Positions 18,289 through 26,803 are shown, counted from the first letter of the stretch. The stretch is DNA of 33,405 nucleotides from an uncultured Sphingomonadaceae bacterium (GCA_946480515.1 CAMLKX010000002.1:1-33405); one strand, 5' to 3'. The notes: generated by a model not told the origin, from the letters alone. Numbers and translations are program-made.

Positions 18289-18980
18289 AGCGTCGACCGC
18301 AGCCAGTCGGGAATGTTCGCGCCCTCCAGCTCGTCCGCCCGCCGGTGCTCCACTGCCAAGCCCACCTCGGAATAATTAATCTTGGTTCTTGGCCCGGGAG
18401 CGTCAGTCTCAACGACCAATAGCCGGCGGTTGACCTTCTGCCGCCAGTTCATGCGGGCGGTATTTTCCTGGCCGATGAAGCAGCCCTTCGTGAAGCTGAC
18501 GCCGTTCAACTCCGCCGCGTTGCATTCGAGCCAGAGGATGTCGCCTTGTTCCGCCTGTCCCTCACACACGCCGAGCCGCAACCGGTGTTCGCGCCAGCCA
18601 CTCGCCGGCTCATCGGGCGGGGCGATCCATCGCCATCCAAGATCGGCGAGGCGGGGGTCTGGAACTCCCTCCCCCGCGTTCATCGACCAGTGGACCGCCA
18701 GTCCCTCATCGCGTTCGATGGAGATCGGACGGCGCAACCGGTAGATGGCGAGCCGCTTGATCAGCGCGTCGGCACCCGCAGCTTCGCAGTCGAGCAAGAG
18801 ATCCTCGCCATCTTCCCACACCAGGAAGTCGAACAGGCATTTCCCCTGTGGCGTTAGCAGACCGGCCCACACCGGCAGCGATCCGGTGACATCGTTGGTG
18901 ACCAATCCCTGCAGGAAGCCGCGAACATCGTCGCCAGACAGCCGAATGACGGCACGGTCCTGAAGGGTGGTCGCGGGCAT
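18285..18980 (-). CDS. ygfZ: Folate-binding protein YgfZ (Fe-S cluster assembly/repair factor)
   Basis: The 231-aa GcvT-like protein has the diagnostic motif KGCFIGQE (165-172), with the conserved Cys needed for YgfZ function. The N-terminal block VIRLSGDDVRGFLQGLVTNDV is also typical. YgfZ/IBA57 proteins use folate and support [4Fe-4S] enzyme maturation; AcnA and QueG in this window are such enzymes, though no operon link is seen. It is slightly shorter than the E. coli protein, as usual for alphaproteobacteria. It is divergent from pyrC across only 22 bp, so the true promoter must overlap one of the genes. Confidence 0.92.
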   Translation of the reverse strand: MPATTLQDRAVIRLSGDDVRGFLQGLVTNDVTGSLPVWAGLLTPQGKCLFDFLVWEDGEDLLLDCEAAGADALIKRLAIYRLRRPISIERDEGLAVHWSMNAGEGVPDPRLADLGWRWIAPPDEPASGWREHRLRLGVCEGQAEQGDILWLECNAAELNGVSFTKGCFIGQENTARMNWRQKVNRRLLVVETDAPGPRTKINYSEVGLAVEHRRADELEGANIPDWLRSTL

Positions 18981-19002
18981 GTCCGTCAGTTAAGGGGCGC
19001 CG

Positions 19003-20037
19003 GTGACAATGCAAACCCTGACAATTCGCCGGCCCGACGACTGGCACGTTCATCTGCGCGACGGCGCCATGCTCGAGGCGGTGGCGAACTACACCGCCCG
19101 TCAGTTCGCGCGAGCGATCATCATGCCCAATCTGACGCCCCCAATCACGACAGTTGCGGCATCGAACGATTATCGATCGCGAATAATTGCAGCGACGGAA
19201 GCAAGCTTCACTCCGCTGATGACCTGCTATCTGACCGATGGCGCGGACCCTGATGAGCTGGAGCGCGGCCATGCCGAGGGCGCGTGGGTCGCGGCCAAGC
19301 TCTATCCGGCACATGCAACGACCAATTCCGCATTCGGGGTCACCAACGTCCGCCACATCGCTCCAGCACTAGAGCGGATGCAGGCGATCGGAATGCCCCT
19401 GCTCGTCCATGGCGAAGTGACCGATCCCGATGTCGACGTGTTCGATCGCGAGGCGGTGTTCATCGACCGCGTACTCATCGGCCTGGTGCGGGATTTCCCG
19501 GCGCTGAAGATCGTGTTCGAGCATATTACGACTGCCGAAGCGGTCGATTTCGTGAAGGATGCGGGCCCGCAGGTTGGCGCCACCATCACTCCGCAGCATG
19601 TCATCATCAACCGCAATGCGCTGTTCGCCGGAGGGTTACGGCCGCATGCCTATTGCCTGCCCGTCGCGAAGCGCGAACACCATCGGGTCGCCGTGCGGCG
19701 GGCAGCGGTCTCTGGTTCGCCCAAATTCTTCCTAGGCACCGACAGCGCGCCCCATGCCCAAAACGCCAAGGAATCGAGCTGCGGCTGCGCCGGCATCTTC
19801 AACGCGCCGTTCGCGCTGGAGACTTACGCCGAGGTGTTCGAGGAGGAAGGCGCGCTCGACCGGTTTGAAGGCTTCGCGTCGGAACATGGTCCGCGTTTCT
19901 ACGGCCTACCGCTCAACGACGGGACGGTCACGCTGGAACGGGTTGAAACCGTGGTGCCCGAGACTCTTGCCGCAGGCGAAACCACGCTCGTCCCCTTCCA
20001 TTCCGGCCGGGTGCTGCGCTGGCGGTTCGCTGGTTGA
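19003..20037 (+). CDS. pyrC: Dihydroorotase PyrC (type II)
   Basis: PyrC closes carbamoyl-aspartate to dihydroorotate in pyrimidine synthesis. At 344 aa with all metal ligands present, it looks fully functional: HVHLRDG (H15, H17), carboxylated lysine K99 in [14 protein letters not shown]136 in LVHGE, H174 in FEHITT and D247 in GTDSAPHA. The GTG at 19003 has AGGGG five bases upstream and is chosen; the ATG at 19009 is an alternative two codons later. The stop lies within a likely promoter for the downstream tRNA gene. Confidence 0.95.
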   Translation: MTMQTLTIRRPDDWHVHLRDGAMLEAVANYTARQFARAIIMPNLTPPITTVAASNDYRSRIIAATEASFTPLMTCYLTDGADPDELERGHAEGAWVAAKLYPAHATTNSAFGVTNVRHIAPALERMQAIGMPLLVHGEVTDPDVDVFDREAVFIDRVLIGLVRDFPALKIVFEHITTAEAVDFVKDAGPQVGATITPQHVIINRNALFAGGLRPHAYCLPVAKREHHRVAVRRAAVSGSPKFFLGTDSAPHAQNAKESSCGCAGIFNAPFALETYAEVFEEEGALDRFEGFASEHGPRFYGLPLNDGTVTLERVETVVPETLAAGETTLVPFHSGRVLRWRFAG

Positions 20038-20062
20038 ACCTGCGTGCAGCCTCCGCTACATC
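20034..20062 (+). promoter_or_regulatory. Candidate sigma-70 promoter of tRNA-Ser
   Basis: TTGAAC (20034-20039) and TACATC (20057-20062) are separated by 17 bp, and the tRNA begins 20 bp after the -10 element. The -35 box overlaps the pyrC stop codon. No experimental support is available. Confidence 0.42.
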
Positions 20063-20081
20063 CGCACCGCCGCCGGGGCCT

Positions 20082-20174
20082 GGAGACGTGGGTGAGTGGC
20101 TGAAACCAGCGGTTTGCTAAACCGCCGTAGGGGTAAATCCCCTACCGAGGGTTCGAATCCCTCCGTCTCCGCCA
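20082..20174 (+). tRNA. tRNA-Ser (anticodon GCU)
   Basis: The 90-nt class II tRNA has acceptor stem GGAGACG (20082-20088) paired with CGTCTCC (20164-20170), a discriminator G, and an encoded CCA (20172-20174). The anticodon stem GCGGT/ACCGC encloses loop TTGCTAA with anticodon GCT at 20116-20118. A long variable arm (GTAGGGG...CCCCTAC) marks it as serine. The T arm GAGGGTTCGAATCCCTC is intact. It reads AGC/AGU codons. Confidence 0.97.
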
Positions 20175-20314
20175 TGCTTTACTGAAGTCCTGTGTTTGTC
20201 CGGTTTCAGATCACAAGCCGGGCGCCATTATCTTGCCCCATGTACCGAAGTGAGTCGCTAAGCGCGGCATCGGTTTGCAAGTTCTTCAAGAATGGCAAAC
20301 CTAAGGCGGCAGTG

Positions 20315-21775
20315 TCAGCCACGGGCAGCCAACTTCACTATTACTGCTGATAAGGGGGCAATTCCCAGATTACCGGTCGAACGGCTCGCGGGCTTAAGGG
20401 CCAGTCTTGCTTCCCGGCTGCCAAGTGACGATCCGCTCAATCTCGCAACAACCTGGTGCCGCCCAAGCGGCACATCGACGCGGGTCGCGACCTCTTTATT
20501 GATGATCGCGAGCAGCGTACCAGCAGCCGAATCCGCTGCATAAGCCGTAACGTTGAGGCCATGATCCGTGATCGACACGGGCCGCATGCGGGAGCCAGCA
20601 AACAGACCAGCGAATTTCATGCCCCAATACACCGGCTGCGCTGTTGTGCGCCCGTCGATATTTCCTATCGGCGTGTAGAAGGGACGCGGCCGAAGCTGCG
20701 CGTCCGGCAACAACTTTTCCCCAGGAAGCCCGCCAACGGAGTTCGCGACGGCTGACCCCTCACCGCCGTGAAAGTTCACCCCCGCATATCCGAGCGACAT
20801 CAGTGACAACGAATAATCCGCCGCCCAGAGAGCAGCTACATAGGAATCCGAAACGCCGGGTTTACCGCCATGAAAGCAGCTGTTGGTCTCCGTGACGCGG
20901 TAAAGCACATTCATGTCCCTAGCCGCCCCGCGCGCGATTTCTGCATTCGCGGCAACCATCTTTGTCGGCCGGAGCAGGCGCTCAGGCGTAATGCTGGGCG
21001 GGCCACCCACGTAAAAATGGTGCGATAAGGATTCGATGGGTGGAGTATTGCTGAGGGCAGGCCAGCGCTTAGCAATCTCGGCAAGCCAGTTCACCCTGAC
21101 GGCCGCCTCTGGCAGTACGAACCGGGCATGAGGGGTGACGGCCATAATGGCCTGAGCCGCCGCGAACCATTCAGCGAGGAAGGTGTCGACATTCCACTTG
21201 GCGGGATCGCGCAAATGAAACTGGAAGACGTCCACTTCGTTGCCAATGGCGAAAGCCAGGAGACGCTTGCCGAGGCGCTTCTGGACATACCCCGCCTCAC
21301 GGGCGAGGTCGGCGGGACGGCCGGTTCCCAGGTTTAGCCCGTAGATGCACCGCCAGCCGGTGGCATCGAGAAACTTCGCCAAGGCATCGATCGCAGCAGG
21401 CGTGACCGCATAGCTGGTGTCTGGGCGCGCTTGACCTGCCACGACTGGACGAGTGACACGGGGCGCTGGCGCATCGCCGGGAAACTGCTTCCACCACGAA
21501 AACTCGCTCGTATTACCGCCAATGCGCAGAATGCCGTTAGACGCCAGATCGCGGAAGGCCTTCACCAAAGGCCGGTTTCGCGCGGTAAAGAAATCAGACG
21601 TTTCGAGTTGCTGGGTCTCGTAGGAAAGGCCAAGAAAATCATGAGGGACCAAAGGGCCGCTTGCTCTCGGCGAGAGTGACACCGACATCGTGGTAGCCGC
21701 CTCGGCAGCGGCGGTTGTCAGCGCACCGACAGCCGTCAAGAAGCCGGTTCTTAAAAGTGTGCGGCGGTCAATCAT
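20315..21775 (-). CDS. Glycoside hydrolase family 79-like protein, Tat-exported
   Basis: The 486-aa protein begins MIDRRTLLRTGF with a hydrophobic stretch ending at AEAA, a twin-arginine signal for folded export. The mature part is a (beta/alpha)8 barrel with the GH79 (heparanase/beta-glucuronidase) layout: acid/base E180 in FAIGNEVDVF and nucleophile E297 in YRVTETNSCF, plus LRIGGNTSEFSWW near the N-terminus. A C-terminal beta domain (about 380-486) has the family's usual position. The likely role is periplasmic removal of uronic acid or a related sugar from plant or extracellular polysaccharides; the substrate is unknown. The ATG at 21775 has GGGAAG upstream; the open frame extends 28 codons further without support. 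The gene stands alone beside tRNA-Ser. Confidence 0.87.
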   Translation of the reverse strand: MIDRRTLLRTGFLTAVGALTTAAAEAATTMSVSLSPRASGPLVPHDFLGLSYETQQLETSDFFTARNRPLVKAFRDLASNGILRIGGNTSEFSWWKQFPGDAPAPRVTRPVVAGQARPDTSYAVTPAAIDALAKFLDATGWRCIYGLNLGTGRPADLAREAGYVQKRLGKRLLAFAIGNEVDVFQFHLRDPAKWNVDTFLAEWFAAAQAIMAVTPHARFVLPEAAVRVNWLAEIAKRWPALSNTPPIESLSHHFYVGGPPSITPERLLRPTKMVAANAEIARGAARDMNVLYRVTETNSCFHGGKPGVSDSYVAALWAADYSLSLMSLGYAGVNFHGGEGSAVANSVGGLPGEKLLPDAQLRPRPFYTPIGNIDGRTTAQPVYWGMKFAGLFAGSRMRPVSITDHGLNVTAYAADSAAGTLLAIINKEVATRVDVPLGRHQVVARLSGSSLGSREARLALKPASRSTGNLGIAPLSAVIVKLAARG

Positions 21776-21884
21776 GTTTGTATCTTCCCAGCGCCTTCCG
21801 GACGCACAAACTTCTCCTCGAAGCTGACTGCCATCCCTTAGCTTCACCCTGCTTCGCACTCACAGTTCCCCACCGTCCAATCAT

Positions 21885-21913
21885 TTGTCCAGCAACCGAA
21901 ACTGGTTTATATT
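21885..21913 (+). promoter_or_regulatory. Candidate sigma-70 promoter of the DUF6894 gene
   Basis: TTGTCC (21885-21890) and TATATT (21908-21913) are 17 bp apart in a locally AT-richer segment, giving a leader of about 60 nt. The leader contains a strong GGAAGGAG site before the ATG at 21981. It lies in the 205-bp divergent region shared with the GH79 gene. Confidence 0.5.
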
Positions 21914-21980
21914 CTAATGGTTGCGGATTGGCACCGGCGGGTGAACGAGGACGCGCTTCCGTCTGGAAGGAGCCGCGCGC

Positions 21981-22241
21981 ATGACGACTTACTTCTTCCA
22001 TTTGCGGGATGGGGTGGATCTGCTGCTCGATCCAGATGGCCGTCGTCTGCCAAGCCTCGATGCGGTTGCCGCTGCGGCGATGCGCGAAGCACGCGCATTG
22101 ATCAGTGCGGAAGCGATGACCGGCAAAATTTCCCTGATCCCGCACATCGATGTGGAAGATCAGGACGGGACCGTGGTCCACAGTCTGGCCTTCGAGGACG
22201 CGGTTGAGATCGAGCGGCCGCAACTCGCGGGGGCTGAATGA
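21981..22241 (+). CDS. DUF6894 family protein
   Basis: The 86-aa soluble protein has the family signature TYFFHLRDGVDLLLDPDGR at the N-terminus, AAAMREARALISAE in the middle helix, and the C-terminal IDVEDQDGTVVHSLAFEDAVEI. DUF6894 proteins are small, common in rhizobia and sphingomonads, and of unknown function. GGAAGGAG upstream supports the start. It is convergent with the 67-aa gene, stop next to stop. Confidence 0.87.
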   Translation: MTTYFFHLRDGVDLLLDPDGRRLPSLDAVAAAAMREARALISAEAMTGKISLIPHIDVEDQDGTVVHSLAFEDAVEIERPQLAGAE

Positions 22242-22445
22242 TCAAACTTCGCTCGACTCGCGCTGCGCCTGCGTGGCTTCCCTGCACAATCCGGTCAGCT
22301 GGCGGCGGATCGACGGCCAGGACAAGTGGTTGAGGACGTCGCTATAGCCCTCTCGCTGAAGACGCACCCGAATGTCAGCAACCTTTGCGCACTCGCCGGA
22401 CCGGGCAAGGTCGAAGGCCCTCTCCAGGATCGTTCGATCTTCCAT
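22242..22445 (-). CDS. Small hypothetical protein (67 aa)
   Basis: The soluble, probably helical protein contains RTILERAFDLARSGECAKV, then IRVRLQREGYSDV and PSIRRQLTGLCREA. From memory, this helix-loop-helix layout recurs in small uncharacterised proteins of sphingomonads and rhizobia. A near-perfect ribosome binding site (AGGAGG) lies 5-6 bases before the ATG at 22445, which makes it a real gene despite its size. The function is unknown; the basic RRQL segment could suggest nucleic-acid contact, but that is a guess. Confidence 0.75.
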   Translation of the reverse strand: MEDRTILERAFDLARSGECAKVADIRVRLQREGYSDVLNHLSWPSIRRQLTGLCREATQAQRESSEV

Positions 22446-22574
22446 GTCTCCCTCCTACCATGGGTGCACGCCCAAGACCCTGATCCAGGATAGGATGCGC
22501 CCGGCGGCATTTGGGACTTGGGGGCAACCGGGACGCCAAACTTGATCAGCATTAGCGGCAGCCTGACTGATATA

Positions 22575-22587
22575 GTTGATGATCAAC
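22575..22587. promoter_or_regulatory. Perfect palindrome upstream of the Crp/Fnr-type gene (candidate operator)
   Basis: GTTGAT-G-ATCAAC is a perfect 13-nt inverted repeat preceded by TATA, about 108 bp before the regulator gene. The half-site resembles the TTGAT half of FNR boxes, but the spacing (1 instead of 4) differs. Autoregulation is a guess. Confidence 0.35.
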
Positions 22588-22694
22588 GGATCGTTCAGTG
22601 CTCAGGGCGGTTGTGTCAGCATAACTGCGACACCCCGACCGCCTCTTCGGCAAATGACAGCCGCCCAGGCAGCTCAGGCCAGTAGGACGGCGTC

Positions 22695-23426
22695 ATGACT
22701 TCGGAACAACAATCTCCTCTGCAGCCCCTCCTGCGCAAGCTCCAGCAGTGGCGCGAGCTTGATCTTATGGATCAGGAGGCCGTGCTTGGGCTTCCCTTCC
22801 GGCTGGAGCTTCTTGAACGGGGTCAGTACATCGTTCGAGAGGACGACAAGCCAAGTCATAGCTGCGTGATCGTTTCGGGCTTTGCCTACCGCCATAAAAT
22901 CGTCGCCGACGGCGGGCGCTCGATCAATGCGATCCACATGCGCGGAGACATGGTCGATCTGCAGAATTCCCTGCTTCGGCTTGCCGACCACAATGTGCAG
23001 GCGCTGACGCAGTGCAAAGTCGCATTCATTCCTCGTGATTCGTTGATTGAGCTGGCATTCGCCCATCCGGCAGTCGGCATGGCGATGTGGTATGACACGC
23101 TGGTGGATGGATCCATTTTTCGAGAGTGGATCGCGAACATCGGAAGGCGGAACTCGGCGGCGCGAATAGCGCACGTATTATGTGAGTTCGCGATCCGGGC
23201 CGAAACGGCCGGCCTCGGCGACAGAACGCATTACGAGCTGCCGATGAGCCAGGAACAATTGGCCGACGCGACGGGTCTCACCCCAGTTCACGTGAACAGG
23301 ACGCTGCAGGCGCTTCGATCGGGCGGTGCGATCGACCGCACCAAGCGGTCCGTGGCGTTAGCCGATTGGGACAAGATCAGCGGGATCGCCGATTTCAGAA
23401 TGAATTATCTGCATTTGCCACAGTAG
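22695..23426 (+). CDS. Crp/Fnr family transcriptional regulator
   Basis: The 243-aa protein has an N-terminal cyclic-nucleotide-binding-like beta-roll (about residues 35-130) and a C-terminal winged HTH (about 150-225). The recognition region is MSQEQLADATGLTPVHVNRTLQALR. No N-terminal Cys cluster is present, so it is not a classical oxygen-sensing Fnr, and the cAMP-contacting residues of Crp are not obvious. Its ligand is therefore unknown. The long upstream region (249 bp to the previous gene) contains a perfect palindrome. The adjacent GAF, SRPBCC and dehydrogenase genes suggest a role in a stress or redox response, by context only. Confidence 0.92.
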   Translation: MTSEQQSPLQPLLRKLQQWRELDLMDQEAVLGLPFRLELLERGQYIVREDDKPSHSCVIVSGFAYRHKIVADGGRSINAIHMRGDMVDLQNSLLRLADHNVQALTQCKVAFIPRDSLIELAFAHPAVGMAMWYDTLVDGSIFREWIANIGRRNSAARIAHVLCEFAIRAETAGLGDRTHYELPMSQEQLADATGLTPVHVNRTLQALRSGGAIDRTKRSVALADWDKISGIADFRMNYLHLPQ

Positions 23427-23573
23427 CCCTGATCGCCGTCCGCGCCGCGCATTTCGTAACACCGCCGCAACGAAGCGCGATCGATTTGCTTACTGTTCAG
23501 GGACTGACCCTATTTATGGAGATGAGCGGGGTGGTGAATATAGTCAGATCTCCTGAAAGGCTGGAGGCGTCGA

Positions 23574-24359
23574 ATGGCATTTGCGTCCGGGCTTCGCGAA
23601 TCGCTGCAGCTTCGCGCTAGCCGAGTCGAGTCAGAATTCAGCCGCGGGGCGAGCCTGGAGGAGGTCCTTAGCGCCGACCTGATGGCGGTCGAAGCGATGG
23701 CGGAAGGCGACCTGATCGCTTCCATTCTATTGCTGAGCGCTGATCGCAAGCGACTGTCGCACGGAGCTGCGCCCCGACTTCCACGATCCTACCGCGAAGC
23801 CATCGATGGTGTGGAAATCGGACCGCGCGCGGGCTCGTGCGGGACTGCGGCTTATTCCGGCAAAGCGGTCTACGTGACAGACATCGCGAGCGATCCGCTC
23901 TGGGCTGACTACCGGCACCTCGCTCTGCCGCACGGTCTGCGGTCATGCTGGTCGACACCGATTCGGGACAAGGCCGGAACCGTCATCGGAACGTTCGCCA
24001 TCTATCATCGCACCGTAAGCGGCCCGTCATCGTCAGAAATCGAAGCGATTGAGCTTATTACCGATCATGTAGCCGAAGCCATCATGTGGGCTCGCGAAAC
24101 GGGGTTGGTGCGGGAGCCGCTTCCGGCGCAAGCACGGCGCGCAAAACCCGGCGCTGACAATGACCCGGGGGTCGGAATCGACCGCTTGCAACTAAGCCTT
24201 CGGCGGCTTGAAGAATTGGTGGAAGACCTCGCCCGTCTCGCTCAAGCCACAGATTCGATGGAGTCCAAGGCTGGCCTGAACAACGCCGTTGATGACATTC
24301 ACAGCCTGCTCGCCGCCGTGCGCCAGCAGATTAACCGCCACGAGCAGCTGGATCGCTAA
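23574..24359 (+). CDS. Stand-alone GAF domain protein with C-terminal helical region
   Basis: The 261-aa protein has a GAF domain at about residues 15-170, with the blocks LSHGAAPRLPRSYREAIDG, AGSCGTAAYSGKAVYVTDI and DPLWADYRHLALPHGLRSCW. These are the same motifs found in GAF modules at the front of sensor kinases and diguanylate cyclases. No kinase, GGDEF or HTH domain follows. Instead there is a linker and an amphipathic helical tail (about 195-255). It may therefore be a sensor that partners another protein. GGAGGCG precedes the ATG at 23574. It lies 147 bp after the Crp/Fnr-type gene on the same strand. Confidence 0.87.
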   Translation: MAFASGLRESLQLRASRVESEFSRGASLEEVLSADLMAVEAMAEGDLIASILLLSADRKRLSHGAAPRLPRSYREAIDGVEIGPRAGSCGTAAYSGKAVYVTDIASDPLWADYRHLALPHGLRSCWSTPIRDKAGTVIGTFAIYHRTVSGPSSSEIEAIELITDHVAEAIMWARETGLVREPLPAQARRAKPGADNDPGVGIDRLQLSLRRLEELVEDLARLAQATDSMESKAGLNNAVDDIHSLLAAVRQQINRHEQLDR

Positions 24360-24390
24360 CCCGCTCGCTCGTTCCGCTGGCGATTGGAAA

Positions 24391-24415
24391 CGAACGGACC
24401 GCGGCTTCGCACGTT
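24391..24415 (+). promoter_or_regulatory. Possible sigma-EcfG-type promoter element
   Basis: CGAAC (24391-24395), 16 bp, then CGTT (24412-24415) differs by one base from the alphaproteobacterial general-stress promoter pattern GGAAC-N16/17-CGTT. It lies 32 bp before the SRPBCC start codon. One mismatch in such a short pattern is weak evidence. Confidence 0.25.
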
Positions 24416-24447
24416 GTGGGGGGCTCTAGTCAGCCCGAGGCGTTCCA

Positions 24448-25002
24448 ATGTCCGAAACAGACGAGCAGGTGCGAGACGACGCACCAATCACCGCGTCCAA
24501 GACCATCAAGCCTGACGCCCACCTCCTGGCGGAGACTGTCACGATCGCCCGCCCGTCCGCGGAATTGTTCAGCTTTTGGCGGGACGTAACAAATCTCCCC
24601 CGCTTCATGGAAAACATCGAAACGATCGAACGGATCGACGATCGGCGATCGCGCTGGACGGTGAAGGCGCCCGCGGACCAGACGGTGAGCTGGGTTTCAG
24701 TTATCACCCACGAAGAACCGGGTCGCTCGATCAGTTGGCAATCTGCTCCGGACGCCGACATCGAAAACAACGGCAAGGTCGAGTTTATCGATGCGGGCGA
24801 GCGCGGCACAGTCGTGCGCGCGGTCATCGCCTATCGCCCGCCGGGCGGCACCATTGGCAAGCTCGTCGCCAAGCTATCCCAGCGCGAACCGCGCATTCAG
24901 AGCCGGCGCGATCTTCGCCGACTGAAGCAGCTCATGGAAGCCGGCGAGATCGCCACCGGGGCGCGCAATAACCGATTGCTGGCTGAGCAGGAGGACGATT
25001 GA
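24448..25002 (+). CDS. SRPBCC family protein (polyketide cyclase/dehydrase-like)
   Basis: The 184-aa protein has a START/Bet v1-type SRPBCC fold at about residues 28-145: [33 protein letters not shown], then a central strand region and a C-terminal helix ending in [15 protein letters not shown]. This group, often called cyclase/dehydrase, binds hydrophobic ligands; catalysis is not implied. Its stop overlaps the start of the zinc dehydrogenase (TGATG at 25000-25004), so the two are made together. That pairing supports a shared role. Confidence 0.88.
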   Translation: MSETDEQVRDDAPITASKTIKPDAHLLAETVTIARPSAELFSFWRDVTNLPRFMENIETIERIDDRRSRWTVKAPADQTVSWVSVITHEEPGRSISWQSAPDADIENNGKVEFIDAGERGTVVRAVIAYRPPGGTIGKLVAKLSQREPRIQSRRDLRRLKQLMEAGEIATGARNNRLLAEQEDD

Positions 25003-26201
25003 TGAAAGCGCTGACGTGGAACGGCAAGCATGATGTCCGCTGCGAAACCGTTGACGATCCGGAGATCCTCAACCCGCGGGACGCGATCATCAGAGTGACT
25101 TCGACCGCGATCTGCGGGTCAGATCTACACCTCTACGACGGCTACATCCCAGCGATGAAGAAGGGCGATGTCCTTGGCCATGAACCGATGGGCGAAGTGG
25201 TCGAGGTCGGTTCCGAAAGTACGCTCAGGCCCGGGCAGCGGGTGGTGATCCCCTTCACCATCAGCTGCGGCCGCTGCTACCACTGCAAGAAGCAGCAGTT
25301 CGCCGGCTGCGACAACGGCAACCCTGCCGACAAGCAGGATCTCGGGCGCGAAGCCTATGGGGTGCCGATGAGTGCCGCGCTCGGCTACAGCCATTTGACC
25401 GGCGGATATTCGGGTGGCCAGGCCGAGTATCTGCGGGTGCCTTTCTCCGATGTCGGACCGCTCGTCATTCCTGACGATAGTCTCGACGACGATCAGGTCC
25501 TGTTCCTCAGTGACATCCTCCCGACCGGATGGATGGCCGCAGAAAATGCGGAAATTGAGCCGGGCGACATCGTGGCGGTGTGGGGATGCGGCCCGGTCGG
25601 GCTGTTCGCGGTGCAGAGCGCCCTGCTGATGGGCGCCGCCCGGGTGATCGCCATCGATCACTTCCCGGCACGGCTGGAACTTGCCCGCGGCTTTGGCGCC
25701 GAGACGATCAACTATGAAGAGACGAAGGTCTATGAAGCGCTGATGGACATGACCGGCGGGATCGGCCCAGACGCCTGCATCGACGCGGTCGGACTGGAAG
25801 CGCACGGTGCGTTTGCCGACAATATCCTGGACCAGATCAAGGTGTCGACGTTCCTCGGCACCGACCGCGCCCATGTCATCCGGCAGGTCATTCTTGCCTG
25901 CCGCAAGGGCGGACGGGTTTCAATCCCAGGAGTGTATGGCGGGTTTGTCGACAAATTCCCGCTGGGCGCGGTTATGGAAAAAGGACTGGCAATCCGCACC
26001 GGGCAAACTCACGTGCAGAAATACATGCGGTCGCTTTACGAGCTGGTCGCGGAAGGAAAAATCAATACGACTTTCCTGATCAGCCACTATGGCAGCCTCG
26101 ATGACGGTCCTGAACTGTATCGTCAGTGGCATGATGAGCAGAACAGTTACACCAAGATCGTGCTCAAGCCGGGCGGGTGGAATGAGAAGCTGGCCGCCTG
26201 A
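25002..26201 (+). CDS. Zinc-dependent alcohol dehydrogenase (formaldehyde dehydrogenase-like MDR)
   Basis: The 399-aa medium-chain dehydrogenase has catalytic zinc ligands C38 ([12 protein letters not shown]) and H60/E61 (GHEPMGE). Structural zinc cysteines are at C89, C92, C95 and C103, and the NAD(P) motif is GCGPVG (about residues 191-196). The insertion [14 protein letters not shown] and overall length match the subgroup related to glutathione-independent formaldehyde dehydrogenase. The substrate is unknown, probably an alcohol or aldehyde. The ATG at 25002 overlaps the stop of the SRPBCC gene, marking a two-gene operon. Confidence 0.92.
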   Translation: MKALTWNGKHDVRCETVDDPEILNPRDAIIRVTSTAICGSDLHLYDGYIPAMKKGDVLGHEPMGEVVEVGSESTLRPGQRVVIPFTISCGRCYHCKKQQFAGCDNGNPADKQDLGREAYGVPMSAALGYSHLTGGYSGGQAEYLRVPFSDVGPLVIPDDSLDDDQVLFLSDILPTGWMAAENAEIEPGDIVAVWGCGPVGLFAVQSALLMGAARVIAIDHFPARLELARGFGAETINYEETKVYEALMDMTGGIGPDACIDAVGLEAHGAFADNILDQIKVSTFLGTDRAHVIRQVILACRKGGRVSIPGVYGGFVDKFPLGAVMEKGLAIRTGQTHVQKYMRSLYELVAEGKINTTFLISHYGSLDDGPELYRQWHDEQNSYTKIVLKPGGWNEKLAA

Positions 26202-26314
26202 CTGGCGATCGGGAGAATAGAACCGCTGACGTTGGGCTGCCCATTGCCGCGTGAGCTGAAGAAACCCTCGTTGTCTTCGCGAGTTTCCGGAGAAGCTTCT
26301 TCAAAGGAACCGCC

Positions 26315-26767
26315 ATGCTGTTCAAAAAATACGGCTATGCTTGGGTCACCTTGGGCTTCTTTCTCGGCTCCCTGCTTCTACACTGGTATTTCGGCTGGAA
26401 CACCTATGTCGAGGAAGCCGCCGAGCACGGTCAGACGCCAGACCAAGTCAGCTATCTCAACGAGATGCTGCGCGATACGTTCGAGAATTGGCAGTCCGAG
26501 TTTCTGCAGCTGCTATGGCAGGTCTGCGGGCTGGCCTATTTCCTATATGTGGGATCGCCATCGTCGAAGGAAAATGACGACCGGGTTGAGGCGAAAATCG
26601 ACGCGCTGCTGATCATGCAAGGCCCGTCCGGCGCCGAAGTCATGGCCAAGCTCGACGATCATTATCTTCGTGTCCATGGCCATGCCGAACCGCACGGACA
26701 TGGCGAGCTGCAGGACATCCTGGGATCGCTTCGGCAGAAGGACCGACAGGCCCCGGCAGAAACTTAG
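26315..26767 (+). CDS. DUF6766 family membrane protein
   Basis: The 150-aa protein has two membrane helices (about residues 8-28 and 64-80) separated by a segment with YLNEMLRDTFENWQSEFLQLLWQVCGLAYFLYVGSP read across the second helix, the DUF6766 hallmark. A soluble tail with a His-rich patch (HGHAEPHGHGE) follows and might bind metal. The function is unknown. AAAGGAACC precedes the ATG at 26315. It lies 113 bp after the dehydrogenase gene on the same strand. Confidence 0.87.
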   Translation: MLFKKYGYAWVTLGFFLGSLLLHWYFGWNTYVEEAAEHGQTPDQVSYLNEMLRDTFENWQSEFLQLLWQVCGLAYFLYVGSPSSKENDDRVEAKIDALLIMQGPSGAEVMAKLDDHYLRVHGHAEPHGHGELQDILGSLRQKDRQAPAET

Positions 26768-26803
26768 TGCCGCACTTATCGATGCGGATCACGCCCGGTT
26801 AGG

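Noticed and set aside
20082..20330. Possible integrative-element attachment site at tRNA-Ser
   Set aside because: No second copy of the tRNA 3' end and no integrase or excisionase gene appears in the window.
22575..22587. Reading the palindrome as a classical FNR box
   Set aside because: FNR needs TTGAT-N4-ATCAA; here only one base separates the half-sites.
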